A stretch of DNA of 64,000 nucleotides. Origin: Oscheius tipulae. Its lineage: Eukaryota > Nematoda > Chromadorea > Rhabditida > Rhabditidae. The stretch's first letter is position 1; the number at the start of each line of letters is the position of its first letter. Made by a program: the position numbers and the translations under genes. The notes beneath the pieces were generated by a model. It searched no databases and had not been told where the DNA came from. It saw only the letters and a list, made by a program, of their open reading frames with translations. The DNA is taken from assembly GCA_037178975.1 (NCBI GenBank), contig JASJZH010000003.1:62001-126000 (forward strand). Reading direction: 5' to 3'. Positions 50,798-60,185 of the stretch are shown in pieces.

Positions 50798-51835
50798 CTT
50801 TTTCTACTGAAACAGGTCAATATATCAAAAGAAAAAAAAATGAGACTAGGGTTTCCGCTGGAAAGAGACCAGACAGGCATACAGACAAACGGCCAGGGTC
50901 GATCGCGGGGCGCTCGCTGGGAAAAGTTCGCCGATCAGTAAGCAGCTGACAAACATAGGCAAGGGAACATGGGAGGCGTTTCGTTGCAAGAAGAGAGCTT
51001 GACTTTTGATTGGAAAACTGTCTTAACTTTGACAGTGGGCATGGTTTAACGAAAGCTGTTCTTTTTGATGAGTCAGACGTTTGGCAGTTTTCCCACAACA
51101 GTAGGATTACTATCGTTCTCGATTACTGGCGCCTGCCACCGAAAATCGATGGTTTAGGTTGGGAAAGACCCGGAGCGCCAAAAGCTACCCTTGGGTTAAT
51201 GGATGGATTGATCACAAGTTATATAAAGGCATTTTGTACTGAAAACAAGCAGAAGAGTCTAAAAACGACCAAACTGCGTAAGGACTGAAAAGATAAGGAT
51301 AAGCCTGAGGCTTATCAGCACAATTTAAATGGCCATATGTTGGAGACATAGAGCAGAGAATAATGTTCGGTGATAATTCAAGCAAATAGAAAGTATCGAA
51401 AAGAAGAAGTTTATGCAGTGCCATGTGTGCACGAATAAGGGGGGAACTATGGTCGCTCTTGTTTTTCAGATGACAAGATGGAGAGAAACCAGTGGTCTCG
51501 TTACAAACGCGCGGCAAACGCGAACTCACTGGTCTTCCAGAAACCGGGGAAAGAAATGTAAACAAATAAAATCATTAGAGAGAGAGAGAGTGAGAGAGAG
51601 AGATAGAGAGACAGGGAAACAAAGAGATAGAGAAATAGAGAGATAGAGACAGTGCGTCCAAAATGTTCAAGAGAACCAAAAAGTGAAAAGTGACATCACA
51701 AAGCATTCAGTCGAGACTGACTACGGCAACTCAACTTGGTCGAAAACCGGTCTCTGTGACTGTTACGTTGCGCACAAAAAGGATTAAAAGTTCGGATGAT
51801 AAGGTACAGTAGTTTATTTATGCACAATGAGATCC
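50798..51835. other. Intergenic region upstream of the nuclear receptor
   Basis: No coding sequence recognised. It contains an AGACAG tract (about 51580-51650) and a 29-nt segment near 51008-51036 (TTGATTGGAAAACTGTCT...) that recurs near 32736-32765 in a cadherin intron. The ACAD poly(A) signal is on the minus strand at 51813-51818. Confidence 0.4.
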
Positions 51836-53787
51836 CTACTTGGGCAGTGTATCCATATACTTACAAATAATCGAGAGCATGATTTGATCACAGCCGGCTC
51901 CTATCGAATGAAGGCGAAGATCTCGGTGCATCTGGGCCACCGGGTTCTCCCACGAGTAGCCTATTCCGCCCCAGAACTGAAGACAACTGTCTGTTAGTTG
52001 TCGAGCCAGTCGGCCGGCTTTGAGCTTGGCCATGGAGGCTCTCATCGTGACATCTTCTCCAGCCACTCTGGCAGCCACAGCGCTGTAGAGCAGTGCTCGA
52101 AGGGCTTCCAGTTCAGTCTGGAGCTCCGCCAAGGTGTAGTGGACTACCTAAACGACAAGAAATTACCAAAGGTCTGGGCCGTTTATTCCTCACCTGTTCC
52201 ATCTTTTTGTCTCTCTATCTCTCTCTTGCTGTCTTTCTGTCTTTATGTCTCTCTGTATTTTTGTCTCTTTATCTCTCTGTCTCTCTGTTCTTACCTGCTG
52301 GTTCAGAACAGTAGAGTCAAATATCCTTCTATCTTTTGTGTACTGTACGGTGAGATCAATGCATCGCTGTAGTGGTTCCAGTACTGAAATTCTGTTTTGT
52401 ACAGTACACTTCAAAACTTACAAACAGCCGCCGTCACGAGTCTTTCGTCCTGGAACTGGAGCATTTGATACACAAATCCGCGCCCCTCCTCTCCGATGAC
52501 ATTCCTTGCCGGGACTCTGACATCGTCGAAAAAGATCTCTGCCGAATCCGAACTGTGCATTCCGAGCTTCTTGATATTCGCGTATCGATGGACACCGGGC
52601 TCTGTTAGTCGGACACAGACGAGACTTTTGTTCCGGTGCATAGAAGGACTGCGATTGGTGTTGACAAGGACACAGGCCCAGTCTGCCTAAAAAATCAGGT
52701 TGGAAACTAATAACTCTGGAGGTCGGTTCCGCCACTAATATTGGTCTTTTCGGGTCAAGACACCTTGATCTGCTCTACAGCATTGTAGAATAAGTCCTGA
52801 AAATGTCATCTTGACCCCGAAAAGTCCAATGCTCCCAGCCGGTCCACGCAACTGCTTCACTCTCACCTGAGCACCATTCGTAATCCACATCTTGTGACCA
52901 TTTATTATTAGATCGTCTCCATTCCACCGAGCATAAGTCCGAATTGCAGCTACATCCGACCCGGCATGTGGCTCTGTCACAGCAATACAGGCTACCTCAT
53001 CTCCTCGAATTGCCGGGCAAAGGAACTCGTGTCTCAAGCTGTCCGAGCCGAATTCGGCCAGGGCTGGAGTCGCCATGTCATTTTGAACCGAGGTGGCCAT
53101 CGGAATGGCTCCACAATGTACTTTTCCCATCTCTTCTGCTACCGCTACCGAGTAGGAAAAGTCCAGACCGAGACCGCCGAAGGCTGAAAAGAATAAGATA
53201 CAGTTGCACTTTCTCATTGAACCAACCTATGGGTTTATGCACTGCAAAAGCTCCAATGTGTCCAAGCTGTTTAAAGACTGTGTGAGCAGGAAAAAGTCCC
53301 TCTTCCTCCCATCTCTTCACATTCGGATTGATGTCTCTTTCGATGACCTGAACTACTCTTTTCTTCGAAATCTTTTTTCACGAATGATATACAAATGTTC
53401 GTCTCAGCGTGCTGGTACCAAAACTTTTGAAAATTGAAATCTAATAGAAGGGAACCAAGGTACGGCCAAAACAATATTTCGTAGTGGCGCTTCCTGACTG
53501 TCTCCGAATTTGACGCGGAAAACTACGATGCCGCTTGGCCATGGAGGCTCTCATCGACTCCGCCCGGTGACCAAATTTCTCTCAAACATTTTTTCTTATG
53601 TTCTCGAAGGCGCTGAATACGATCCTGCTATCCATTTTTTGATTTGTCATCATTTTTTTAAGTCTTTCGACCACTGACAAACCTGTGAGACAACCTTCTT
53701 GACCTCCTGATGCCTGTCCGTGTACAAAACCGAATGCTTCTTTGGCACTGATTTGCTCAGTCGAGCTGCTTTCGACGCAGCTGACAT
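51836..53787 (-). CDS. Acyl-CoA dehydrogenase family flavoprotein
   Basis: ATG at 53787 (MSAASKAARLSKSVPKK, a basic start that may be a mitochondrial targeting peptide). Then ERDINPNVKRWEEEG; AFGGLGLDFSYSVAVAEEMG; the ACAD signature AVTEPHAGSDVAAIRTYA; GDDLIINGHKMWITNGAQ; FFDDVRVPARNVIGEEGRGF; and near the C-terminus QFWGGIGYSWENPVAQMHRDLRL, the FAD-site motif. Stop at 51836-51838, with AATAAA 18 nt further. It should catalyse alpha,beta-dehydrogenation of an acyl-CoA, passing electrons to ETF; chain-length class is unresolved. The catalytic base was not located with certainty. Introns hold a SINE-like copy and a foldback element. Confidence 0.92.
52200..52295. repeat. CTCTGTCT low-complexity tract
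   Basis: Imperfect TCTCTGTC repeat in an ACAD intron. Confidence 0.85.
52741..52832. repeat. Foldback (MITE-like) element in an ACAD intron
   Basis: The outer arms CTTTTCGGGTCAAGA and TCTTGACCCCGAAAAG are inverted copies, differing by one base. The centre CTACAGCATTGTAG is also palindromic. Arms and centre resemble the 18640 element. Confidence 0.7.
53381..53683 (+). mobile_element. SINE-like element with a foreign insert
   Basis: It has the 5' half (ACAAATGTTCGTCTCAGCG, TTTTGAAAATTGAAATC) and the tail (TTCTCGAAGGCGCTGAATACG, then CACTGACAAAC). The place normally held by the tRNA A-box region is instead 24 nt (53533-53556) identical to the ACAD exon at 52024-52047. Confidence 0.7.
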
Positions 53788-55768
53788 GGTCGGGGGAGGA
53801 GAGTCTGAAGGAATTTTTTGCATTGTTGGAAGCGGTAAATTAAGAACAGGAGATTATATCTTGGTGGGGAAGGTTTTTGTTCATCTGACAACGGAAAACA
53901 ACGATGAAATCCTAACAGTCTCGACTACTGTGCATCCCAATTACAAAGAAACCCAATATTATTCAGGTATAGAAAATAATATCTAGACTAGACAATATTT
54001 TAATCTATTTTATCGGTTTCAAAGAAAGAAAATGCTGTAATTGTAAATCTGGAATGCCACGAAGAACAAGGCACGGTTCTCTTTGACGTGACCATTCGAA
54101 GACCTAACCGTCCGAACCGTTTTCGAACCGACTTGCATTAGGTCGGCCATAGCTTGTTCAGCTAACCTACGCGCTCATAATTATAGGGTTTGATCAGGGC
54201 TACCTACAGCTTTGCAGAACATGGCTGAAATAAAACGAGCCGCTAAAATATAGGTTAGAACCAGAGACGGGCAGAATGCAAAATAAGCGGAGATGCCATT
54301 TTGACTTTGAAGTGTGCACCAGCTTGCATAACATAGAGGCAGCTTATCGAAACTGACTACGGTAACTTGTCGACGCATTGTCTTAGTTGGTGCGCAGCCA
54401 AATTCAAATTGGCGCCTCCCGCACATCTCTGGCCCTAGTAATGTTTTTTTTAAGAAAAATCAGTATCGCACTGAAAAGGGACTGACAGATCTTGTACGAA
54501 CTTTATCAGTGTTCTGTTTTTCATAGCAAAATACTGGGTGAGTCGCTTGTCGGAGATTACACAAACTTTTTAACTGTCTTGGGGCACATTGGCTTGACAG
54601 TACCGCTAGGATTGGTTGACCTGAGATATAGCTAAAATGCCGTAGATGGCAAGAGCCAAAGTTGACTGAAGAGAAAAAGCTCGCTCTGAAGAAGCTAGAC
54701 TCGAGCCTAATTAGAACTTTCACGGGGTCAGAGGGCGCCAAGATCTCTCTCTCACCGACGCAGAAGGTGTATGAATGGAATCCCAAAAGAGGCTGGTCTG
54801 TTGTGTGACTGTGGTTGTGCGTGTGAACGAGTTTGTAATGGCTAATCGGCAGCAGCAGCAGCAGCTGGAGGCTATGAGACCCGGTTGTCTCTCTGTGTGA
54901 CCATGGGGCGAAAGTGGTCACAGCTGTAGTGGTCAGAGTGGGAGGATGTTATGCCCCGCGCAAACCACTTGAGACTTATTTGACACAGTTAGGGGGCCAA
55001 CTTCCGCCTAGAAATTTCATGGTTTTTAGGGCGAAACCCCCCTCCCCAAAAAAAAGGTCAAAGATTGTCAGCTGTTCGGCTTGCAAGTGGGGGAGCAGAC
55101 AAAGAACACCGATCCCACGGAATCCAGTTCTGGGTGTCCAATAACTTTCCGGTGTTTGTTTTGCCAACGGCGGCAATTATGTTTCAAGTGGCGGGCAATG
55201 ATTTTTCTCTTATGGTTTGTTCAGATATTTCCTTACGTAGAGCGACAGACGAGAGCATGTGGTCAGTCAAAGAAAACAGCAAGAATGTTCTATACAGCTG
55301 TCGTCGCAATCAAAGCTCTGACATTTCCGACAGTTTTCCAAATTGCCGACAAAAGTACTGTAGAAATGTGGGCCCGTAACTTTATCCAAAAAAAAATTTC
55401 TGGATAAGGCCAAGGTTTCCAGAAAGAAGTATCTCTGGAAAATGTTAGGGGTCCAGAAATGAAAAAAGTTCGTCCCAATACGCTGATTTCAAAACATTTT
55501 TGAAAATTGATATCTGATAGGAAGGGGCAGAGATACAGCAAAAACAAAATCTCGTAGCGGCGCACCCGTATTGACTCGGAATTTTGTCGAGCGAGGCAGT
55601 GCGGGTGCGCCCTGAGTTGTGGTCTAGCGGTTAGCACGCTTCTCTAGTAATCCCGAGTCACCAAGGGCCCCACTGGTTCAAATTCACCTGATATAAATTG
55701 TTACAAAAACAGCTTTATGACAATAACAGCTTGTACCCGTACAAAAAATGAACTGAAAAAAAAGATAT
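53788..55768. other. Intergenic region between ACAD and NAA50
   Basis: I see no gene in this 2 kb. It contains a partial foldback-family piece (about 54205-54245) and the SINE-like copy at 55466-55700. A stretch at 54346-54420 shares ACTGACTACGGYAACT with 51716. An acceptor-like CCTTCAG (about 53805) precedes the ACAD ATG on the minus strand. Confidence 0.4.
55466..55700 (+). mobile_element. SINE-like element
   Basis: Body GTTCGTCCCAATACGCTGAT, then a hairpin with perfect 10-bp arms GGCGCACCCG (55559-55568) and CGGGTGCGCC (55602-55611). The clearest tRNA-like part follows immediately: A-box TGGTCTAGCGGTTAGCAC, CTAGTAATC, and B-box-like GGTTCAAATTC. Confidence 0.75.
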
Positions 55769-56694
55769 CTACAGCTTCTTCTCCATCGCGTGAGCCGACG
55801 TCGGCTGAATTCTTCTGTAGTAGTTGGGCAGAGTCTCGATGATCTCGAAGCCGCGCTTCTGGTAGAACGTGATGGCTGCCGCGTTACTTGTCTGAAGCGT
55901 TGCTAATAGCCTTTGGGGGAAAAGGGTTCTATTCTAGTTCAGGGTTCTATTCTAGTTTAACCGGTCTTAAGAAAATCGACCAGTCTTAAAAATCCCTAAG
56001 AATATAGTTGCTACAAACCAATTTTCGGATAGAAAACACGATTTTTGAGCTTGGAGATGTTTTAAAGGGTGTAGATGATACGGAGAGCAAAAGCAAAATC
56101 TTTGCAGAACATAGCTAAACTGAAACATCTAATATTGGACTCGAAACGTGACGGTACAGGTATTTCAGGGATTTTTTTAAAGATAGGTAGTTTTTAAAAC
56201 CGGCCGTTTTTTTAAGCCCGGTTAATCTTAGAATAGGACCGAGAATATCAGAATACCTGTACATGAAGAGTAATGAAATCCACAAGGTTTTCTTTCGCGA
56301 CGGCTTCGACGAAGTCTAGAAGACGGGAGCCGAGACCCTGCTCGCGGTACAGCACTGATACTGAAAAGAGAGACTTAGGAGAGGAAATAGATAATTTTTG
56401 AGGTGCATAGACAAAAAATCAAGTCTACCTGCCAGAGTCTGGATGTATACTACCTTCCGGCAGCCGTTAAGCTCGATCCGGCAGGTAACCGAGGCTATGA
56501 TAGACTCCCCTCGTAGACAGACTCGGGCCAACGGGTTATTTGCCACCTAAGCTCATTTTTTAACCGAAATTGATCTGAAAACTAGCCATCTTGTAGTACA
56601 TTTCCGGATAGCAGACGGGAAAATTGGACAGATCGAACCGTTTCAGCCGCTCCACCTGATCCTTGCGGATCTCCACCAGGTCCAGTTCCACCAT
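55769..56694 (-). CDS. NAA50: N-alpha-acetyltransferase 50 (NAA50/San) homologue
   Basis: GNAT-fold enzyme that acetylates Met-starting N-termini as part of, or alongside, the NatA complex; needed for sister-chromatid cohesion in animals. The start at 56694 (MVELDLVEIRKDQVERLKRF) aligns with the human N-terminus; an upstream in-frame Met at 56757 is less likely. FPVCYPEMYYK is the substrate loop. VVYIQTLAV leads to the acetyl-CoA loop YREQGLGSRLLDF. FITLHVQ and AAITFYQKRGFEIIETLPNYY follow, and the end is AHAMEKKL. A foldback repeat fills one intron. It lies 170 bp downstream of CLP1 on the same strand, with a TTTAG acceptor-like site 10 nt before the ATG. Confidence 0.94.
55918..56245. repeat. 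Inverted-repeat (MITE-like) element in a NAA50 intron
   Basis: The left end has GGTTCTATTCTAGTTTAACCGG (its first part present twice in tandem). The right end has CCCGGTTAATCTTAGAATAGGACC, its inverted copy with few mismatches. A further inverted pair (CTTAAAAATCCC / GGGATTTTTTTAAAG) lies inside. Confidence 0.65.
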
Positions 56695-56794
56695 TTTTCT
56701 TGTACTAAAGTGGGTTAAAAAAGTCAAAGAATCCAGAAAATTCGGCTGGAAATCCATTTAAAAATGCAGGGAAATGAACAAAAAAAAGGTGAGG

Positions 56795-56800
56795 TTTATT
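56795..56800 (-). terminator. CLP1 poly(A) signal
   Basis: AATAAA on the minus strand, 65 nt after the CLP1 stop and about 90 nt before the acceptor-like site preceding NAA50. Confidence 0.6.
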
Positions 56801-56864
56801 GACAGAGGACAACAGAAACGAGATCACAGCATAATAACACGGTTAATTGTTGAAAAAAAGAGTT

Positions 56865-59800
56865 CTAGGCAGTGCGGTGCAGTTCGTCGTCGATGTAGCT
56901 GATATTGGTCCAGACGAGCACCTTGTGGGATAGGACGGCCTGTGGACAGAGAAGCGTCATCTTCTTCTCCGCCATGTTGATCTGAGTTGTGTAAAGTTCG
57001 TATTTTTAAAATTAGTCACCGGCCTTGTTCTTTTTGCCAGATTTGCCGCGAAACCCACTGACGCAAGCCTTTAACATTTTTTATGTTTTTATGTATCCGT
57101 CGTTCTACGATCATTTTACAGATATTTCACTACGTTCTTCGAACACAGCATGAAAAAGCAAAGTATGTACTTGAACGTAAAAATAGACCTAAATATGCGG
57201 ATTCGATAGTTTTTAGTTTTTTGGGGTTATGATTTCTGTAAACAGGTCATTTGATCGCTTTGGGAGTTTTTTCCATGCCGTTTATGCTCAATTCAGCTTG
57301 TTGAAAAATTTTGTCACCCAAGGTGGTACGATCCCGGGTCGCCTAGTTTGTGTGGCGCCTCAAAACACTAATTTTTTTGATAAACGTTGCAGTACTAACA
57401 TTTTCTGTCCAAAACAGTAATATAGAAACCCCTTCACATGTCTGGGGATTTGAACCCTCGACCAGTTTTTTCCTCAAGCAAGACCCTTTACCTTTGCGCG
57501 AAACATGCAAAAGTATTAAAGAGGCATAACTTTGCGCAGGAGAAACTAATATCATTTTTTTTAAAAATGGGAAAGGTGCGCCCCTTGAGCTGAGTTTTTT
57601 TGGAGTTGACCACTTTTTCAAAAAAAGGATTTTGGCCGATTTCCGAGCTGCAGTACTCCTCGACTACTTGAGCTATAGCTCCCAAAAGAGTTCAATGTGT
57701 TCTTTTTTAGGGGTCCAGGTTTTTGAGAGGAATTAACTGAAAAACTAACCTCTGTAATGACGACAAAGCCTAAAACATTAGCGTTGAGGACGGCCTGGCT
57801 GACTGTCGGACACGGCGAGACGGCGAACATTTTGTGGGCAAGATCGTCTTTCGGTTGTATGTTCACTACCTAAACCATTGATAAATGACTGAAACAAGAG
57901 AAAAGAAGCTACCTTGGTCTCGAAGTTGTCCATTTTCACGCCGAAGGGCAATATGGAGTCGTTAACCTTCTCCGTGCCGATTTTGCACAGATGCACGTCG
58001 CTGAAGCTGATCTCAAAAGTATGGGGGAAATATTTGTTCGACCGCGTGCCGTAGAAATACTAAATTTTCGTTTTTTTGACTTAAAAAACGGACGGAGCTT
58101 ACTCGATGAATAGATGAATTGACGACTTTTCTTCGTATGTCCTGTGTCCGCGTCTCGACTCCTCCCGACTTAGGCTGGTGGACGATTTTGACTGGAAAAT
58201 GGGAGAACTTGTGAAGAATACAGGACCGGCGTTTTCGATTTCTTTTCCAGTTCATACGAACATTTTGACGCAATTGCTGTCCAATTTCAATGGTCAACTG
58301 ATCTCTGTCATGGCAGAGGGGAGGGTCGCACAGACCATGGAAAATCAACAGGGGGAGGGCCTTACGTACAATCCAAAAATGTTCAAAATACTCAGGGTGT
58401 CATGCTAACTGCCAAAAAAAGGGAGACAGTTCTACAACTTTGTAGAACATCGAAATACTAAAGTACGAGAGACGTGTAAAAGTACCAAAATTGGGCAGAT
58501 CATTCTGCAGCTCGTTGTAGAGACGCTCGTGATCGATCACGACGACCACGTCGACTTCGAATGCTTCCGCAGCGGCCGTGATGCATTTGTACCTATAAAA
58601 AAACCATTCTGAACGTGACCAAAAACGCAAATTTACCCATCCCCGGTAACGAATCCGCACGTATTGATGACGATTCCGCCGATGCTGGCCTCCTCGTTCG
58701 TCTTACATCGCTCCGTGATCTCCTCGGCCAATCCCTTGACCAGGGTCTCGTAGAGCTTCATGTTACCACTGGGGCTGTTGTAGCCGAACTAAAAGTTGAC
58801 TAATTAGGAAAGGGAAATCAAAAAACTGACTGTGTAGACCAAAGGACGAGATCTGTCGAAGCCCTCGACGACATCGGCCGTCTTGTTGATGAAAAGAGCT
58901 CCAATTGTGCCGGGAACCGAGACCGTGTTCTGGAAAAACAGCGAATCAATCGAGAAATGAAGAATGTGGCTCGACTTGTGGACGATACAAAAAATTGGAT
59001 GTTTTCGGGATATACGTTACACAAAAAAGTTTTAACAACCTAGTAATCGAACTCGACCCTTTGGTTCTGTAGTCGGAGCACTATAGTATGTTTCCAACGA
59101 AGAGCGGCAGTTTAAAGGACTTTCGCTTTTCCCGCCAAAAAGGTTCCGTAACTTCTGTTATAAAATTTGAGAATATGGCACGAGTTTCTCTCGTTTTTTT
59201 TTTTATTTCAGCCTATTTGCAATCAATTTTTTGTTGTGGTTTGACCTTGTAATCGAATTCCGCGTCCAAGAAAACCTACTTGGCAACAAATTTAGGTAAA
59301 AAAAAATTGCGGAAAATACGGTTGAAACCTGGAAAGTGGGTCTCAGCTTCCCGATGCTGGCCCTATTTTTTTGAGTTTTTTATGTTGTCAACTAGGTTTG
59401 TACACCTAGGATACGATTACGCGATCGCGGTAAAAAGTTTGAAAAAAGGTGAAAATCCAAAACTTTGGGAATTTTTCTTCGCGCAAACACTGAGCGGCGA
59501 GCACTTAAAACTCTGGTGTCGCTCTTTACTGGAAACAGACTAAAACTGACTGAGCCGCATTTGTAATTCCGAAAAAGCCACCTGTCCAACGTCCAGATCC
59601 ACATAGATCGGCGAGCGTCCCTGTCTGACGGCGTAATTGCACAGAATGCGACAGACGGTCGATTTTCCGACATCGGTTGGCCCGACGACCATCAGTCGCG
59701 GTCCTTTGGGCAGATCCGTCGTCTCCGGCTTCGCTGTAGCTTCGCGGTTCTGTCGCAATTGCTCCAGAGCAGCGTGCGTGTTCAGATAGATTACCTAGAG

Positions 59801-60185
59801 CCAATTTTTGCTTAAAAATTAAAAAGAAAACCAACCATTGGCGTGTGCTCGGCCACGTAGGCACTTTCTGTCTTGCCGTGCAGCTCTATGGTGGCTCCTT
59901 TCCACGAAAAAACGGCTACACGGGATCCTAAACAGTCGAAATTGCTAGAAGAATGGTAAAGTAACGGGGCGGAAAGGCGTATCTCTTCAGGGCTTCCAGT
60001 TCGGTGCCGAAGACCTCGGCCGAGCCCTTCACCAGCTCCAAAAGCACATCTTCTTCGGCTCCTACCTGAAGAACTTGCGCTTTTTCCGGTTTTTAAGGAA
60101 TGATATGAATAAATGGGCAAACCTCAAAGCGGAGCTCGTTGTCTTCCTTGAGCGTGAACTCTTGGGGTCCGGCCGCGGCGGCCAT
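56865..60185 (-). CDS. CLP1: CLP1, RNA 5'-hydroxyl kinase of pre-mRNA 3'-end and tRNA processing
   Basis: N-terminus [22 protein letters not shown], then [28 protein letters not shown], and Walker [10 protein letters not shown]. Next come the Walker B-like [32 protein letters not shown], the lid-region [12 protein letters not shown], and [34 protein letters not shown] and the CLP1 C-terminal domain (YFYG...[15 protein letters not shown]...VLGFVVITE) follow, ending DDELHRTA. The order matches human CLP1 throughout. It acts in the nucleus in cleavage factor II and with the tRNA splicing endonuclease. Introns carry tRNA-like fragments and one foldback piece. An acceptor-like TTTCAG lies 4 nt before the ATG. 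Confidence 0.96.
58397..58475. repeat. Foldback-family piece in a CLP1 intron
   Basis: GTTCTACAACTTTGTAGAAC is a palindrome, followed by ATCGAAATACTAAAGTACGAG, which resembles the right arm of the 18640 element. Confidence 0.55.
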
